DNA from: Clostridium pascui
Lineage (GTDB): Bacteria; Bacillota; Clostridia; Clostridiales; Clostridiaceae
Assembly: GCF_016908015.1 (NCBI RefSeq)
Contig: NZ_JAFBDB010000005.1
Coordinates: forward strand, 124,001-188,000
Direction of reading: 5' to 3'
Length of the DNA: 64,000 bases
Part shown: positions 47,038 through 55,532 of the stretch, piece by piece
Layout: the number at the start of each line of letters is the position of its first letter
How positions within the stretch are numbered: the first letter of the stretch is position 1
The notes under the pieces: model-generated
What the model was told of the DNA's origin: nothing
Seen by the model: only the letters and a program-made list of their open reading frames with translations
Databases searched by the model: none
Program-made: the position numbers and the translations under genes

Positions 47038-47130
47038 TCTAACTCCCTACGCCGGCATTATCCAGATCAGGTTTAAGGGTCTAAGAATAGGATTCTTACT
47101 CTCAGCTGGCCATTACCAACTCCCCTGTGT
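47038..47130 (-). promoter_or_regulatory. TPP riboswitch (THI element)
   Basis: Minus strand blocks: CACAGGGGAGTTGG, CAGCTGAGAGTAAGA, ACCCTTAAACCTGATCTGG, then ATGCCGGCGTAGGGAGTT. CTGAGA and ACCTGATCTGG are the conserved pyrimidine and pyrophosphate-sensing segments. It precedes an attenuator and the thiW-thiD-thiM-thiE operon. Confidence 0.97.
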
Positions 47131-47159
47131 GGTTACCTATATTATTAATTTTCATTAAC

Positions 47160-47188
47160 ATCATACTATATATAAAAAATTAAGTCAA
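47160..47188 (-). promoter_or_regulatory. Promoter of the thi operon
   Basis: Minus strand TTGACT (47183-47188) and TATGAT (47160-47165) spaced by 17 bases, about 25 bases upstream of the TPP aptamer. Confidence 0.75.
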
Positions 47189-47206
47189 TTGATCTATATA
47201 AAGTTC

Positions 47207-47788
47207 CTAAGAATTCAAATTAAAACTGCACATAGAAATAAAGTATTTATGGAACTGAAGATTTTCTGTAAGTTCAGGATGGAAAGATGTTACAAGGATA
47301 TTATTTTGTTTAGCTGCTACTATGTTTCCATTTAACTCATGAAGAACTTCCACATCATTTCCCACAGTAACAATAAAAGGCGCTCTAATGAATACAAGTG
47401 AAATAGGCTTATCTGATACGCACTTAACAATATCTTCGGTACTAAAACTATCTATTTGCCTTCCATATGCATTCCTTCTAACTTTTATGTCCATTACAGA
47501 AAGATGTGTTATGCTGCTATTTTCAATTTCTTGTGCAAGTAGTATCATACCTGCACAAGTTCCCCATACTGGTAATCCTGATAGTATCTTATCTCTAAGG
47601 AAAGTAAGCATTCCTGTTTCCCTTAAAATTTTACCAATAGCAGTACTTTCTCCCCCTGGTAGAATTAATCCGCTAATATCTTCAATATCCTTTAAAGTTT
47701 TAACTTCTACTGCATCAAATCCTAATGCATTTATGCTTTTTATATGTTCTATAACTCCACCTTGAAGCGATAAAACTCCAATCTTCAT
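47207..47788 (-). CDS. pdxT: Pyridoxal 5'-phosphate synthase glutaminase subunit
   Basis: Releases ammonia from glutamine and channels it to PdxS. Class I amidotransferase, about 193 residues. [13 protein letters not shown] at the N-terminus, the GGESTAI loop, the catalytic Cys in [12 protein letters not shown] (near residue 79), and the His/Glu of TSFHPELTE complete the triad. The ATG at 47788 follows the pdxS stop by one base, so I use it rather than the upstream extension that overlaps pdxS. The pair forms the DXP-independent PLP synthase. Confidence 0.97.
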   Translation of the reverse strand: MKIGVLSLQGGVIEHIKSINALGFDAVEVKTLKDIEDISGLILPGGESTAIGKILRETGMLTFLRDKILSGLPVWGTCAGMILLAQEIENSSITHLSVMDIKVRRNAYGRQIDSFSTEDIVKCVSDKPISLVFIRAPFIVTVGNDVEVLHELNGNIVAAKQNNILVTSFHPELTENLQFHKYFISMCSFNLNS

Positions 47789-47789
47789 A

Positions 47790-48659
47790 TTACCAGCCTC
47801 TTTCTGCATATCTGTTAGTTAAATCTCTTAAGTCTATTCCACTCATCGGCTCCCCTAATTCTTCTGAAACCTCGGCAAGTCTCTTAGGATCATTATAATA
47901 AGTAGTTGCAAGTACTATTGCCTTTGCTCGTTTTTCTGGACTATCTGACTTAAATATTCCAGAGCCAACAAACACCCCTTCGGAGCCAAGCTGCATCATA
48001 AGTGCGGCATCTGCTGGTGTTGCAATTCCACCTGCTGCAAAATTCACCACAGGAAGTTTGCCTTCCTTCCAAACAAATTTTATTAATTCGTATGGAGCTG
48101 ACATTTCCTTTGCAATTGTCATAAGCTCTTGTTCTGGAGCATTTTTTATTTTTCTTATTTCATCCATCATACATCTCATATGTCTTACAGCTTCAACAAC
48201 GTTTCCTGTACCAGCTTCTCCCTTTGTTCTAATCATAGAAGCTCCCTCACCTATTCTTCTTAAAGCTTCTCCAAGATTTTTAGCACCACAAACAAATGGA
48301 ACTTTGAAATCCCTTTTATTTATATGATAAGCTTCATCTGCAGGAGTTAAAACTTCACTTTCATCAATATAGTCGATTTCCAAAGCTTGAAGTATTTGAG
48401 CTTCTACAAAGTGGCCTATTCTAACTTTAGCCATAACTGGGATTGAAACCGCTGATTTTATTTCTTTAATCATTTTAGGATCGGACATTCTAGCAACCCC
48501 GCCTTGCTTCCTTATATCGGAAGGTACTCTTTCAAGAGCCATTACAGCACAAGCTCCAGCCTTTTCCGCTATTTCAGCTTCCTTTGGATTAACAACATCC
48601 ATGATTACTCCGCCTTTTAACATTTGAGCAAGGTTTTTGTTTAATTCATAATTGTTCAT
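47790..48659 (-). CDS. pdxS: Pyridoxal 5'-phosphate synthase synthase subunit
   Basis: Catalytic TIM-barrel subunit making PLP from ribose 5-phosphate, glyceraldehyde 3-phosphate and ammonia; about 289 residues, highly conserved. [16 protein letters not shown], the active lysine in [16 protein letters not shown] (near residue 80), [14 protein letters not shown] with the second lysine, and [16 protein letters not shown] are visible. I set the start at ATG 48659 behind TTGGGGGAATGTTTTT; the frame extends further but without signals. The promoter and an operator-like palindrome lie directly upstream. Confidence 0.97.
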   Translation of the reverse strand: MNNYELNKNLAQMLKGGVIMDVVNPKEAEIAEKAGACAVMALERVPSDIRKQGGVARMSDPKMIKEIKSAVSIPVMAKVRIGHFVEAQILQALEIDYIDESEVLTPADEAYHINKRDFKVPFVCGAKNLGEALRRIGEGASMIRTKGEAGTGNVVEAVRHMRCMMDEIRKIKNAPEQELMTIAKEMSAPYELIKFVWKEGKLPVVNFAAGGIATPADAALMMQLGSEGVFVGSGIFKSDSPEKRAKAIVLATTYYNDPKRLAEVSEELGEPMSGIDLRDLTNRYAERGW

Positions 48660-48701
48660 AAAAACATTCCCCCAATAAAATTTAAATTTTCTTACATCCA
48701 T

Positions 48702-48765
48702 ATTATAAAACAATAATGTATTAGTACAAAATGTACCGATACAAATTGTATCGGTACCTATTAAC
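48702..48765 (-). promoter_or_regulatory. pdxST promoter with 12-base-arm palindromic operator
   Basis: Minus strand TTGTAC (48724-48729) and TATAAT (48702-48707) are 16 bases apart. Just upstream is GTACCGATACAA-a-TTGTATCGGTAC (48733-48757), a perfect palindrome with 12-base arms. Its outer part and flank, TTGTATCGGTACC plus TATTAAC, recurs upstream of the pyridoxamine kinase operon. Position above the -35 box suggests an activator site, as for PdxR-type MocR proteins. Confidence 0.65.
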
Positions 48766-48779
48766 TGTAGATTTATAGA

Positions 48780-48968
48780 TTTTTTAAAACACTTTAGTAA
48801 TAAGGGTTGAACAATTACAACTTAATCATTTCTACAAACTAAATTTGTTGATTTATCCGATGGCAACCATCCTCTTATGTGGAATATATTGGAACTATTT
48901 GACTTCAGTCGGTTAGAGTTCTTACGCTGTGCATAACGACTGATATGCTCCTGGATAAGTTCTTCTGA
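48780..48968. other. Unassigned structured element, possible mobile-element remnant
   Basis: Read on the minus strand from the M16 stop codon: TTATCC.../GGATAA outer pairing, CAGTCG/CGACTG stem around TTATGCACAGCGTAAGAAC, and GATGG/CCATC hairpin. Base composition is clearly richer in G+C than the flanks. It may be the end of an IS605-type element or other structured RNA. There is no coding frame. Confidence 0.4.
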
Positions 48969-48971
48969 GAC

Positions 48972-49908
48972 TCACTTGATAATTTGTATTGTAGGAAAGT
49001 TTAATACTTTATTTATTACACTAGAAATTTTCTCACTTGTTACTTCACTTAAAATTCCAGGCATTTTATATATAATATCATTAGACTCATACATTATCTC
49101 ATTACAAGCTAAATCCTTAGCTAATTGCACTGATTTTTCTGACCTCAATGCTCTTTTAAGTTCAATATTTTTTATAAGCTTTTTAATTAATTCATCATCA
49201 AAAACCATAGAAGCATCTTGTTTAATTTTTTCTATAGAGCTATCTATAAGTTTTAATGCTTTTTCAATATTTTCTTCTGATGTTCCCATAGAAATTTTAA
49301 ATAGCTTTATTCCCTTTTCTTCTTTTATGGTACTTTCAATTTCGTAAGCTAGTCCATTTTTGGTTCTAATTGTATCATATAAAATACTTGAAGTACCTTC
49401 TCCAAAGTAGTTATTAAATATCTTTAAACAAGCAAGTTCTTTTAGGGATAAATTATTTATTGGATAAGCGTATTGTATTTTCGCGCCACTTATGCCTTCT
49501 TTTATCTTTATAAATATACCAGCATTGTTATTTTCGTAGAGATGATTATCCCTTATGTCATTTACATCAAAATACTTATCTCCTAAATCACAGGACTTAT
49601 TATTTTTTAAATCATCTACATTTTCTTTAACCTTAAAGTCATCAAAATATTTTTTAACTACACTTATAGTCTCTTCCTTTGAAAACCCTGTAACCACAGT
49701 TACCACCATATTTGAAGGTACATAGTACTTATTATAAAAATCCTTTAGTACCTCCAATGTAATTTTAGATATACTTTTATGAGTTCCTATTATTAAATTT
49801 TTAATTCTTCTGTACTCAAAAGCATTATAAAGCAATTCATCTTCACAAAATTGCTGTAAATCCTCAGACCATTCAATAAGCTCTTGCTTAATTATATCCA
49901 TTTCCGTT
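48972..49908 (-). CDS. M16 zinc peptidase, 3' exon (gene split by IStron)
   Basis: Second part of an insulinase/pitrilysin-like M16 peptidase. Translation runs TEMDIIKQELIEWSEDLQ..., through RRIKNLIIGTHKSI and a second M16 domain, to a C-terminus IQIIK. Joined to the 5' exon at 51805-52154 it gives one continuous frame of 428 residues, normal for this family. The junction reads FKEV|TEMDI. The alternative ATG at 49961 would only add residues encoded by the intron's end and lacks a ribosome site. Whether protein is made depends on splicing. Confidence 0.85.
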
Positions 49909-50063
49909 ACATAAAACTTATAAAAAGTTATAAATACCTTTAAGTTTATTTCCTTATTCAACGTGTCCTATTTCGGATAAATCCTACTTTAGTTTGTATG
50001 ACACTCTAAAGGCGTAAATTCGGGTGTAACTCACCCTACACAGTATCATAATTCTTTTAGTGT
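49909..50063 (-). ncRNA. 3' end of the IStron: candidate omega (guide) RNA scaffold
   Basis: Downstream of the tnpB stop codon the minus strand carries several hairpins: GTATCATAA/TTATGATAC, GGGTG/CACCC, CTTTAG/CTAAAG and the end-proximal AAACTTA/TAAGTTT. In TnpB systems the 3' end of the element forms the guide scaffold, and the guide itself is the flanking host sequence, here the 3' exon starting AACGGAAATGG. Inferred from element type. Confidence 0.5.
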
Positions 50064-51231
50064 TTATGATACTTCATATCTAGACAAATTAATGCTTGCA
50101 TTTTTATCTCTATCTATCACAGCTCCACAACATTCACAGATAAAGGTTCTTTCAGATAATGATAATTTAGATTTTACATATCCACATTTTGAGCAAGTTT
50201 TACTTGATGGATACCATTCATCTGCCTCTATAAACTTAATACCATTTTTCTCACATTTATATTTCATCAAAGCTTTGAATTCATAAAAACCTTGCTTAGA
50301 CACTGACTGTGATAAATGTTTATTTTTTAGCATTTGAGTTACATCAAGCTTTTCCATAACTACTCTAAATGGTTTGGTTTTCACTATTTCAGTAGTTACT
50401 TTATGCCTATAATCTAAATGAATATTATTTAATCTTTTATGCAGTATATTAATTTTGGTTTCAAGTTTTATGATGTTATTTGTTTTAATATACTTATCTC
50501 CTTGCTTATTCATTTCATATTTTCTTGAAACCCGTCTTTGAAATCTTTTTAATCGCTTTTCTAATTTTTTAACTCGTAGAGTTTTATTAATGTTTTTAAA
50601 AGGTTTATCTATATTGCTGACTATAGCTAAGTTTTTAAGTCCTAAATCGATATCTATGCTTTCATCACTTAATTTTGCTTTTATGTTTTCTACTTCAACA
50701 CCTACGGATATATACCATTGTAATTCATCAAAGGTTACGCGAGGATTACAGTATTTAATACTTTCTCCAAAAGGTATTCTGTATTTTTCAGATAACTTTA
50801 TCCAGTTAAGTTTTTGCTTATTTTTCTTTGTACTATTTGCAAATGCTTCTAAATTTAATATGGTCTGAAGTAAATTGTATTTTTAATGGGTCTACATAAA
50901 AGCTAGGTTTTGATTTTTTTCTACTTTTAAACTTGGGAAACTTACTTAATCCTTTGAAGAATTTAATATAGGCATCACAGGCATCTTTAACGGCTTGTTT
51001 TGCTACATTATTGCTTACAGCATTTAACCAGCTATATTCACTAGTCTTCTTTAACCTTGTTAATTCTTTTCTTAATTCTCCATTTTTTATAAACTTCCCG
51101 CCAGTTTTATAATTTTCTTGCTCTTTTGCTAAAGTCCAATTATAGATAAATCTTGCAGTTCCTGAATACTGAAACAATTTAGTGATTTGTTTATTATTTG
51201 GTTCTAATCTTACTTTAAAACTCTGGAGCAT
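50064..51231 (-). pseudogene. tnpB: TnpB (RNA-guided nuclease) gene with a single frameshift
   Basis: TnpB of the IS200/IS605 family, ancestor-type relative of Cas12. The N-terminal part (start ATG 51231) runs to HIKF near 50857. One extra T in the minus-strand run TAAATTT (50851-50857) shifts the frame; the next frame continues LEAFANSTKKN without stop to 50064. The joined product is about 395 residues, the family length. RuvC acidic residues are kept: IDIDLGLKNLA, VMEKLDV and DRDKNAS. The zinc finger CSKC...CECC is intact. So the gene is broken by only one base, which could be recent decay, sequencing error or programmed slippage. TnpA is absent, so movement would need help in trans. Confidence 0.88.
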
Positions 51232-51349
51232 TTTCTCACTTCCCACAATATTACTATAACACTTTTTGTATTTATTATACGAAGTGAGGTAAATTAGATA
51301 CTGCGATTAAAATTTTACTAAAATAAACTTAAAGATATTTTGATCTTTA

Positions 51350-51804
51350 TAAGTTCTATCACTTTTACCTATGAACGCTACTTCATAGATGTAGTTTCGC
51401 TCACGCTAACTACCACTTCCTTTCGGAACGTGCGAAGACTATTTCTTCACCCTCAGCATAACCTGTTAGGGGCAACCCATTTCCACTACCAAAAGCTTGT
51501 AGTGTACTCCCTTGCGAGATAGTCGTTGAAGGTTCTCCTGTTCGGAGCTTCCCTGCATGAACAGCCATTATAACAGATACTTAGGATTTAACCATATATC
51601 CATCCTTACGTTGTTTCTACTTTCGTACCATCATATACAGCTTATTTCATCCATATATTGTGGTGTAAGACTTTAGGCATTACCTGCAATTAAAGTTGTG
51701 TCCTATGCAGATTTCTCTACATACGAGGCTCTGTTAAGAAAAACTTAAAGCTATAAAATACTAATAATTTATAACTTTTTGTAAGTTTTCTTTAACAGTT
51801 AGTT
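51350..51804 (-). ncRNA. Group I self-splicing intron core of the IStron
   Basis: Read on the minus strand. The 5' exon end GAGGU can pair with GCCUC about 75 bases into the intron, with U-G at the splice site (P1), closing a long hairpin CTGTTAAAGAAAACTTA against TAAGTTTTTCTTAACAG. The R element reads TTCAACGACTATC (about 51515-51535) and the S element GAAATAGTC (51437-51447); GACTA/TAGTC form P7. P- and Q-like segments TTAATTGCAGG and GCAGGGAAGC lie between. Hairpins GTAGTTAGCG...CTAC and CTATGAA...TTCATAG fit P9 extensions. Confidence 0.88.
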
Positions 51805-52154
51805 ACCTCTTTAAAGCCGTTTTCAGGGAAAGTAGGCTTTAAAACTATATCAGAAAAAAGCTCTAGCCCATTTTGAAAATCTTCATTTAAAAGGCTACCA
51901 TAATAAACTACATAGGGGTAATTTGTCATAGCATTTTGAAATCCAAATAATTCATCACATAGCTCATTTATTTCTTTTTCATTTTTATTTACAGTTCCTT
52001 TAAATACCATATGCTCTACAGCATGAGCTGTACCTAGCGGAAATCCATTCTCTCTTATAGCTCCTGCATCCACTCCTATACAAAAGGATGTTATATTTCC
52101 TGGGACGTATTTATATATAATTTTTAATCCATTTTTTAAAACTTCCTCTATCAA
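51805..52154 (-). CDS. M16 zinc peptidase, 5' exon (gene split by IStron)
   Basis: First part of the split M16 peptidase. The inverted zinc motif HAVEH lies near residues 44-48 within GTAHAVEHMVFKGT, and the distal Glu ligand region ELCDELFGFQNAMTNYPY follows. Without splicing, translation runs four or five codons into the intron and stops at 51792. The start ATG 52154 is two bases from the dut stop codon, so the gene is the second in a dut operon. Spliced with 48972-49908 it encodes a 428-residue protein with both M16 domains. Confidence 0.88.
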
Positions 52155-52156
52155 AA

Positions 52157-52588
52157 TTACACACTCCCTGTAGATCCAAATCCATTTTCCATTCTATCAG
52201 AATCATTTACTTCCTCTACTTCAATAACTTTAACTTTTATCACAGGTTTTATTACCATTTGAGCAATTCTCATACCCTTTTCTACTTTAAAATCACATTT
52301 TCCGTGATTTATAAGTATTACTCCTATCTCTCCCCTGTAGCCTTCATCCACAGTTCCCGGTGAATTAAGAACAGTAATAGAATTTTTAAGTGCTAAACCG
52401 CTTCTTGGTCTGACTTGTGCTTCCGTATCCTTTGGAAGTTCTATTACTATACCTGTTTTTATCAAAACCGTTTCACTAGGTTTTATTACCATTTCTTCCA
52501 CTGAGCAAAGATCCATTCCTGCATCGCTCTCATGAGCATATCTTGGCAGTACTGCATCCTTATGTATTCTTTTTATTTTAAGCTCCAT
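52157..52588 (-). CDS. dut: dUTP diphosphatase
   Basis: Trimeric dUTPase hydrolysing dUTP to dUMP, 143 residues. All five family motifs are visible: [42 protein letters not shown] and the flexible C-terminal NGFGSTGS. Start ATG after AAGGAGGAATAATGA. It is the first gene of a two-gene operon with the split M16 peptidase. Confidence 0.97.
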   Translation of the reverse strand: MELKIKRIHKDAVLPRYAHESDAGMDLCSVEEMVIKPSETVLIKTGIVIELPKDTEAQVRPRSGLALKNSITVLNSPGTVDEGYRGEIGVILINHGKCDFKVEKGMRIAQMVIKPVIKVKVIEVEEVNDSDRMENGFGSTGSV

Positions 52589-52745
52589 TCATTATTCCTC
52601 CTTATCATTACCTCTATTTTATATTCTAAGTAAGTATTTAACAATACTATTATTCCATTTGCGTTTTTTGTCGTATGTGCTATAATATTAATTGAAATGT
52701 TATATCCGAGTATTTTACTTGGAAATAAGTGAAGAGGTGAAATTA

Positions 52746-53201
52746 ATGAATCAGGTAGGATATGTTACACGTGTTAATGGTAATTCAGCTAATGTAATGT
52801 TTAAAAGAATGTCTGGCTGTGGTGATAACTGTGCATCTTGTGGGGGAAGCTGTGAGGTTCCACCTATGCTTTTAGAAATGGAAAATACAGCTGCTGCAAA
52901 CCCTGGAGATTCTGTAGAAGTACTTATTGAAGATAATACTTTTTTTAAGCTTACTTTTTTTGCTTATGTATTACCTCTTATATTTATGCTATCAGGAATC
53001 GGAATTGGACATGTAGCTTTTAAAGATGATCTTATTTCAATATTTATGGGCTTTGGCTTTTTAGCAGTATCTTACGGAATACTTAGATTAGTTAATAACC
53101 ATCATGTAAAAAATAATAAGCCTTCAGTATCTATGGTAAGAATACTATCAGAGGAAGAGCTTGAAAAAATAGAACTTTTAAGAAAGCAGGAAAGCTTCTA
53201 A
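52746..53201 (+). CDS. SoxR-reducing/RseC-type membrane protein
   Basis: Small membrane protein of the RseC/MucC family (151 residues). N-terminal cysteine cluster CGDNCASCGGSC (about residues 20-31) suggests an iron-sulfur or redox site. A short soluble strand domain follows (GDSVEVLIED), then two membrane helices (FAYVLPLIFMLSGIGIGHVAF and a second at about 104-124), and a charged tail. In Gram-negatives RseC links to SoxR reduction; in Clostridia it is often alone or with Rnf. Start ATG 52746 behind AAGAGGTGAAATTA; the upstream frame has no ribosome site. Confidence 0.88.
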   Translation: MNQVGYVTRVNGNSANVMFKRMSGCGDNCASCGGSCEVPPMLLEMENTAAANPGDSVEVLIEDNTFFKLTFFAYVLPLIFMLSGIGIGHVAFKDDLISIFMGFGFLAVSYGILRLVNNHHVKNNKPSVSMVRILSEEELEKIELLRKQESF

Positions 53202-53223
53202 GGAAATTGCGTGGCAATTTCCT
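53201..53223 (+). terminator. Terminator of the RseC-like gene
   Basis: AGGAAATTGC..GCAATTTCCT hairpin followed by TTTGTTTTG, directly at the stop codon. Confidence 0.85.
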
Positions 53224-53297
53224 TTTGTTTTGCCTATTCCATGGATTTATTATTTACTTTATGTCATCCATTATATGTTAATCATTTTATAATCCAC

Positions 53298-53687
53298 CTA
53301 AGCCATTTTACCAAGTTTTAATCCATCTAAGACTTTTATAATTTCCTTTAAGCTTTTATCCATGCTTATTTCCACCGCACCGGTTATAGCCCCCTCTACT
53401 AAAGCTGTATCTATTATCTTAACTTTATCCTTTTTATCTTCTGATAAAAATTCTAGTGCCATTTCTGCATTCATTAGTGCACTTCCAAGATCAAATAATA
53501 TTACAACTCCGTCCTCTGAATATACCTTATTTATTCCTTCAGATATAATATCTATATCTGTTCCAATACTCCCATCTTTAGTTCCACCTGATGCTGATAT
53601 GGATACCTCTGGAGCCATTTGTAGTGCCAATTCTCTAACCCCTTCAGCAATTTTTTTACTGTGAGATATTATAACCATTCCTACCAT
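53298..53687 (-). CDS. dhaM: Dihydroxyacetone kinase phosphotransfer subunit DhaM (EIIA-Man-like)
   Basis: EIIA-mannose-like phosphocarrier of about 129 residues that passes phosphate from HPr to the nucleotide bound in DhaL. VIISHSKKIAEGV at the N-terminus contains the phosphorylated His (residue 9 by this start). GGTKDGSIGTD, VVILFDLGSALMNAEMA and LVEGAITGAVEISM follow the family pattern. It is a single-domain DhaM. I set the start at ATG 53687 behind AGGAGTGTTATAT. Third gene of a dhaK-dhaL-dhaM operon; it may also serve the second DhaK/DhaL pair, which has no DhaM of its own. Confidence 0.93.
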   Translation of the reverse strand: MVGMVIISHSKKIAEGVRELALQMAPEVSISASGGTKDGSIGTDIDIISEGINKVYSEDGVVILFDLGSALMNAEMALEFLSEDKKDKVKIIDTALVEGAITGAVEISMDKSLKEIIKVLDGLKLGKMA

Positions 53688-53794
53688 ATATAACACTCCT
53701 GTCTTTTAAATAACAACTAATAAAACAAATAATAATTTCTACAAAATCTTATTTTATTAAGAAATGAAATTCAATCTTACTCATTATCTATTGC

Positions 53795-54433
53795 TTATTT
53801 ATTATTATTTATAAAGTATTTGTATATTTCATTTAGCATCAAATAACTTGAAGTTGCTCCTGGATCTTGATGTCCTATGCTTCTTTCTCCTAAATATGCC
53901 GCTCTTCCCTTAGTTGCAATTATAGATTTTGTATGTTCTAATCCTTTAAGTGCTTCATCCTTCATATTTTCTAGAGCTTTTTCGTCAATTAATCCATCAT
54001 CCTTTGATTTTACAAGTGCATTTAATGCAGGTTCTATGACGTCTATCATGGTCTTTTCCCCTGCCTGAGACTTTCCTCTAACCTTAATTCCTTCTAATGC
54101 AGCTTGTAACATGTTTATAAGATCATAAATATCCATATAATCCTTATCTATAGCCATAGAAGCTTTCATAAATGCAGTACCATATAAAGGACCAGATGCT
54201 CCCCCTACATTTGAAACTAGTGTCATACCTGTGATTTTTAAAATCTCCGATATACTTTCAGTATTTGTTTCATTTAATTTTTTTATTACTGCCTTAAAGC
54301 CTTTACACATATTTATACCATGATCTGCATCACCAATATTTGCATCAAGTTCTGTTAGAAATTCCTTATTTTCTGCCATTACTTTAGCGATGTTTTTTAT
54401 AGTTTCTTTGACTTCATTTGCCCCTATCTTCAA
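53795..54433 (-). CDS. dhaL: Dihydroxyacetone kinase ADP-binding subunit DhaL
   Basis: All-helical subunit of about 212 residues carrying a tightly bound ADP/ATP that phosphorylates dihydroxyacetone on DhaK. NIGDADHGINM (near residues 35-45) holds the metal-binding aspartates. GGASGPLYGTAFM, KAQAGEKTMIDVIEPA-like KSQAGEKTMID, TKGRAAYLGERSIGHQDPGA complete the motifs. The likeliest start is TTG 54433, eight bases behind GGGGAG; a GTG three codons upstream is inside that site. Gap to dhaM about 107 bases, to dhaK about 106. Confidence 0.94.
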   Translation of the reverse strand: MKIGANEVKETIKNIAKVMAENKEFLTELDANIGDADHGINMCKGFKAVIKKLNETNTESISEILKITGMTLVSNVGGASGPLYGTAFMKASMAIDKDYMDIYDLINMLQAALEGIKVRGKSQAGEKTMIDVIEPALNALVKSKDDGLIDEKALENMKDEALKGLEHTKSIIATKGRAAYLGERSIGHQDPGATSSYLMLNEIYKYFINNNK

Positions 54434-54539
54434 GCCATTCACTCCCCTTTAAGTAACTCTGCTTATAATATAATTCTTGCTTCCTAATTACCTGATTTTA
54501 ATGTCTAATTTTTAGTAGCTCACTTATCTTTACAAACTA

Positions 54540-55532
54540 TTACTTAAAAGCAACAGTATTGGCTGGAGCATCCAATAGTTTTTTAAGTTCATCATCAAGC
54601 TTTAGCAGTGTTATAGAGCATCCTGCCATTTCTAATGATGTCATAAACTCTCCTACATATGTCTTATATATATTTATCCCCTTTTCATTTAGTATTTTCT
54701 GAACTTTATTATTCACTATATACAATTCCATAAGTGGTGTTGCGCCAAGGCCATTTATCATCACTGCAACTTCTTCTCCTAAAGAAACTTTTAAATTACC
54801 AAGTATTTTATGGAGTAATTCTTCTGTTATTTTATCAGAGGTTTTCAAAGTTTCCCTATAAATACCTGGCTCACCATGTATCCCAACCCCTATTTCCATT
54901 TCATCGTCTTTTAATGTAAATGTAGGCTTTTTGACTTCAGGAACTATACAAGATGTAAGTGCAACTCCCATACTGCCCAAGTTTTTTATAACTTTTTTTG
55001 CAATATTTTTTACTTCCTTGAGACTTGCCCCTTCTTCTGCTTTTGCTCCTGCTATTTTATGCACAAATACCGTTCCCGCAATCCCTCTTTTTCCTATAGT
55101 ATAAGTGCTATTCTCCACTGCTACATCATCATCTACTATGACACTTTCAACTTTAATACCTTCCATTTCTGCCATATCCTTGGCCATTTCAAAATTCATT
55201 ACGTCTCCACTATAGTTTTTTATTATAAGTAAAACTCCCTTATCAGATTTCACAGCTTTTATGGCTTCATAAACCTTGTCTGGTGTTGGTGATGTAAATA
55301 CCGAACCGCATACAGCAGCATCTAACATTCCATATCCCACATATCCTGCATGAGCTGGTTCATGTCCACTTCCACCTCCACTTACTAAGGAAACCTTTTC
55401 ATTGCCAATTATATTATATCTTATTATAATGTTTTCTCCATCTATTCTTTTAATATCTTTTGAATGAGCGGCTACCATTCCATTTATCATTTCTTCTACA
55501 ACCTGCTCTGAATTGTTTATTAACTTTTTCAT
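54540..55532 (-). CDS. dhaK: Dihydroxyacetone kinase substrate-binding subunit DhaK
   Basis: Covalently binds dihydroxyacetone through a histidine; about 330 residues. SGGGSGHEPAHAGYVG (substrate loop, near residues 48-63), KNYSGDVMNFEMA, and the catalytic His in GVGIHGEPG (near 214) are present. MINGLGATPLMELYI is a further hallmark. Start ATG 55532 behind GGGAGGGGAAAT. First gene of the dhaKLM operon. Together with DhaL and DhaM it forms a PEP-dependent kinase feeding glycerol or dihydroxyacetone into glycolysis. Confidence 0.96.
   Translation of the reverse strand: MKKLINNSEQVVEEMINGMVAAHSKDIKRIDGENIIIRYNIIGNEKVSLVSGGGSGHEPAHAGYVGYGMLDAAVCGSVFTSPTPDKVYEAIKAVKSDKGVLLIIKNYSGDVMNFEMAKDMAEMEGIKVESVIVDDDVAVENSTYTIGKRGIAGTVFVHKIAGAKAEEGASLKEVKNIAKKVIKNLGSMGVALTSCIVPEVKKPTFTLKDDEMEIGVGIHGEPGIYRETLKTSDKITEELLHKILGNLKVSLGEEVAVMINGLGATPLMELYIVNNKVQKILNEKGINIYKTYVGEFMTSLEMAGCSITLLKLDDELKKLLDAPANTVAFK

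Larger units (their letters stand above)
49909..51804 (-). mobile_element. IStron: group I intron fused to an IS605-type tnpB element
   Basis: A 1,896-bp insertion inside the M16 gene, on the same strand. The 5' part is a group I ribozyme, the middle is tnpB, and the 3' part carries IS605-like subterminal hairpins (AAACTTA.../TAAGTTT close to the right end). The organisation matches CdISt1 of Clostridioides difficile, except that no tnpA is present. A five-base GTAAC at both edges leaves the exact borders uncertain by up to five bases; 49905-51800 would fit the frame equally. No target duplication is expected for this IS class. Confidence 0.9.

Noticed and set aside
48972..49961. Independent short M16 peptidase starting at ATG 49961
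   Set aside because: The first 18-19 codons are the end of the IStron, no ribosome site precedes the ATG, and the zinc motif is encoded upstream of the insertion.
50064..50513. Separate small zinc-finger protein gene
   Set aside because: The frame is continuous upstream through the RuvC region to 50857; it is the C-terminal part of frameshifted TnpB.
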